A stretch of 64,000 bases of DNA. Source: Nocardioides scoriae. Lineage in GTDB: Bacteria; Actinomycetota; Actinomycetes; Propionibacteriales; Nocardioidaceae. Shown here in pieces: positions 63,085-64,000 of this stretch; positions within the stretch are counted from its first letter, which is position 1, and every line of letters starts with the position of its first letter. Location of the stretch: contig NZ_LT629757.1 in the NCBI RefSeq assembly GCF_900104965.1, positions 3,968,001 through 4,032,000 on the forward strand. Reading direction: 5' to 3'. Position numbers and translations under genes: made by a program. Under the pieces are notes generated by a model. It saw only the letters and a list, made by a program, of their open reading frames with translations. It was not told where the DNA came from and did no database searches.

Positions 63085-64000
63085 GCGCCGCTCCCCAGGA
63101 CGAGCGCCTGGCCCGGGTGGTGCTCTCGCGCATCGGCGAGCCCGGCGACCCGCGGCTGACCGACCTGGTGCACGAGCTCGGCCCGCTGACCGTGCTGGGG
63201 AGCCTGCAGGAGCAGGCGGCCTCGCGCGAGCTGGGCGAGGACCTGGCCGACCGGCTGGTGGCCGTCGACCCGGCGCTCGAGCTGGAGCGCGCGGCCCGGC
63301 TCGGGGTCCGCTTCGTGGTGCCGGGAGACGCCGAGTGGCCGCCCGGGCTCGACGAGCTCGGCCGCGCCCCCCACCTCCACGAGCGGGGCGGGGTGCCGGT
63401 CGGCGTGTGGTGCCGCGGGCCGCTGCGGCTCGACGAGGCCGTCGGGCGCGCCGTGGCGGTGGTCGGCTCGCGCTCGGCCACGACGTACGGCGCCGCGGTG
63501 GCCACCGACGTCGGGTCGGTCCTGGCCCGGCACGGGTGGACCGTGGTCTCGGGGGCGGCCTTCGGCATCGACCAGGCGGCCCACCGCGGGGCGCTGGCGG
63601 GGCGCGGCGCGACCGTGGCCGTGCTCGCCTGCGGGCCCGACCGGGCCTACCCGACGGCCCACCGGGCCCTGATCGACCACGTCGCCGACGTGGGCCTGGT
63701 GGTCTCGGAGGCGCCGCCCGGCTGCGCCCCGACCCGGATCCGCTTCCTGGCCCGCAACCGGCTGATCGCGGCGCTGTCGCAGGGCACCGTGGTGGTGGAG
63801 GCGGCGGTGCGCAGCGGTGCCCTCAACACGGCGTCCTGGGCGGCCGGGCTGGGGCGCCCCGTCATGGGCGTGCCCGGTCCGGTGACCAGCGCTCCCTCCG
63901 CCGGGGTCCACCAGCTGGTGCGGGCCCGCGACGCGCTGCTCGTCACCAGCGGCGAGGAGGTGCTGGAGGCGGTCGCCCCCGCGGGCACCCACCTGCTCGT
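63081..64000 (+). CDS. dprA: DNA-protecting protein DprA (partial, runs off the window)
   Basis: The first 306 codons of DprA/Smf, cut by the window edge. The extended Rossmann fold is visible: VAVVGSRSATTYGAAVATDVG, VVSGAAFGIDQAAHRGALAG, the lid ARNRLIAALSQGTVVVEAA, and SGALNTASWAAGLGRPVMGVPGPV. A helical SAM-like part lies ahead of it. DprA loads RecA onto incoming single strands. GTG at 63081 overlaps the yifB stop (GTGA). Confidence 0.93.
   Translation, partial: MSAAPQDERLARVVLSRIGEPGDPRLTDLVHELGPLTVLGSLQEQAASRELGEDLADRLVAVDPALELERAARLGVRFVVPGDAEWPPGLDELGRAPHLHERGGVPVGVWCRGPLRLDEAVGRAVAVVGSRSATTYGAAVATDVGSVLARHGWTVVSGAAFGIDQAAHRGALAGRGATVAVLACGPDRAYPTAHRALIDHVADVGLVVSEAPPGCAPTRIRFLARNRLIAALSQGTVVVEAAVRSGALNTASWAAGLGRPVMGVPGPVTSAPSAGVHQLVRARDALLVTSGEEVLEAVAPAGTHLL

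Overview
The window is a chromosomal stretch from a very high-GC actinobacterium, most like Nocardioides or a close relative in the Propionibacteriales. This rests on base composition, GTG/TTG starts, an NdgR-type IclR regulator in front of leuCD, a GlnR box in front of amtB, an F420 biosynthesis gene (cofC), Zn-type L28 and L32, and the actinobacterial gene order ddl, thiL, rpmB, recG, rsmD, coaD, rpmF, rnc, mutM, smc, ftsY, amtB, glnD, ffh, rpsP, rimM, trmD, rplS, lepB, rnhB, yraN, yifB, dprA. No integrase, transposase, phage gene or CRISPR array was seen, and no stretch over 300 bases lacks a gene.

Layout. Bases 1-9.6 kb: end of citramalate synthase, a TrpB2-type synthase with an amidase, a YibE/F membrane protein, small genes, a putative glycosylase-like protein, an FAH-family hydrolase with gltX, and a CPBP protease. 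At 9.7-10.0 kb are tRNA-Gln(CTG) and tRNA-Glu(CTC). Bases 10.1-13.2 kb: an Ada/AlkA-type glycosylase overlapping an O6-alkylguanine methyltransferase gene (alkylation repair), then a cation diffusion facilitator. Bases 13.3-17.7 kb: ndgR divergent from leuCD, hupB with a Lys/Ala repeat tail, and cofC. Bases 17.9-24.1 kb: plsC-gpsA, a Cys/Met PLP enzyme, ddl, DUF3515, a lone RAM domain, thiL and rpmB.

Bases 24.3-35 kb: a DAK2/FakA-like protein, recG-rsmD-coaD, the DUF177-rpmF-rnc-mutM run, a small coiled-coil protein, a TauE/SafE exporter behind a strong palindrome, and an MFS transporter. Bases 35-47.5 kb: smc, a thioesterase, ftsY, a TetR regulator, the nitrogen cluster amtB-PII-PII-glnD with a GlnR box, and ffh. 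FtsY and Ffh are the two protein GTPases of the SRP pathway.

Bases 47.6-52.6 kb are the accessory part: a ScyD/ScyE-like secreted protein, an AbiEi/DUF559 protein bracketed by two near-identical 41-base hairpin repeats, an amidohydrolase, a PrmC-related methyltransferase and a membrane protein. Bases 52.7-57.8 kb: rpsP-KH-rimM-trmD-rplS-lepB-rnhB-DUF2469, where TrmD carries a C-terminal GNAT domain. Bases 57.8-60.9 kb: a small Tad-type pilus/pseudopilin locus (three TadE-like genes and one TadG-like gene on both strands). The window ends with yraN-yifB-dprA, with dprA cut by the window edge.

The least ordinary features are the hairpin repeats around the DUF559 gene, the TrmD-GNAT fusion, the duplicated PII gene separated by a terminator, and several TAGNNT boxes 6-7 nt before start codons, which suggest leaderless mRNAs.
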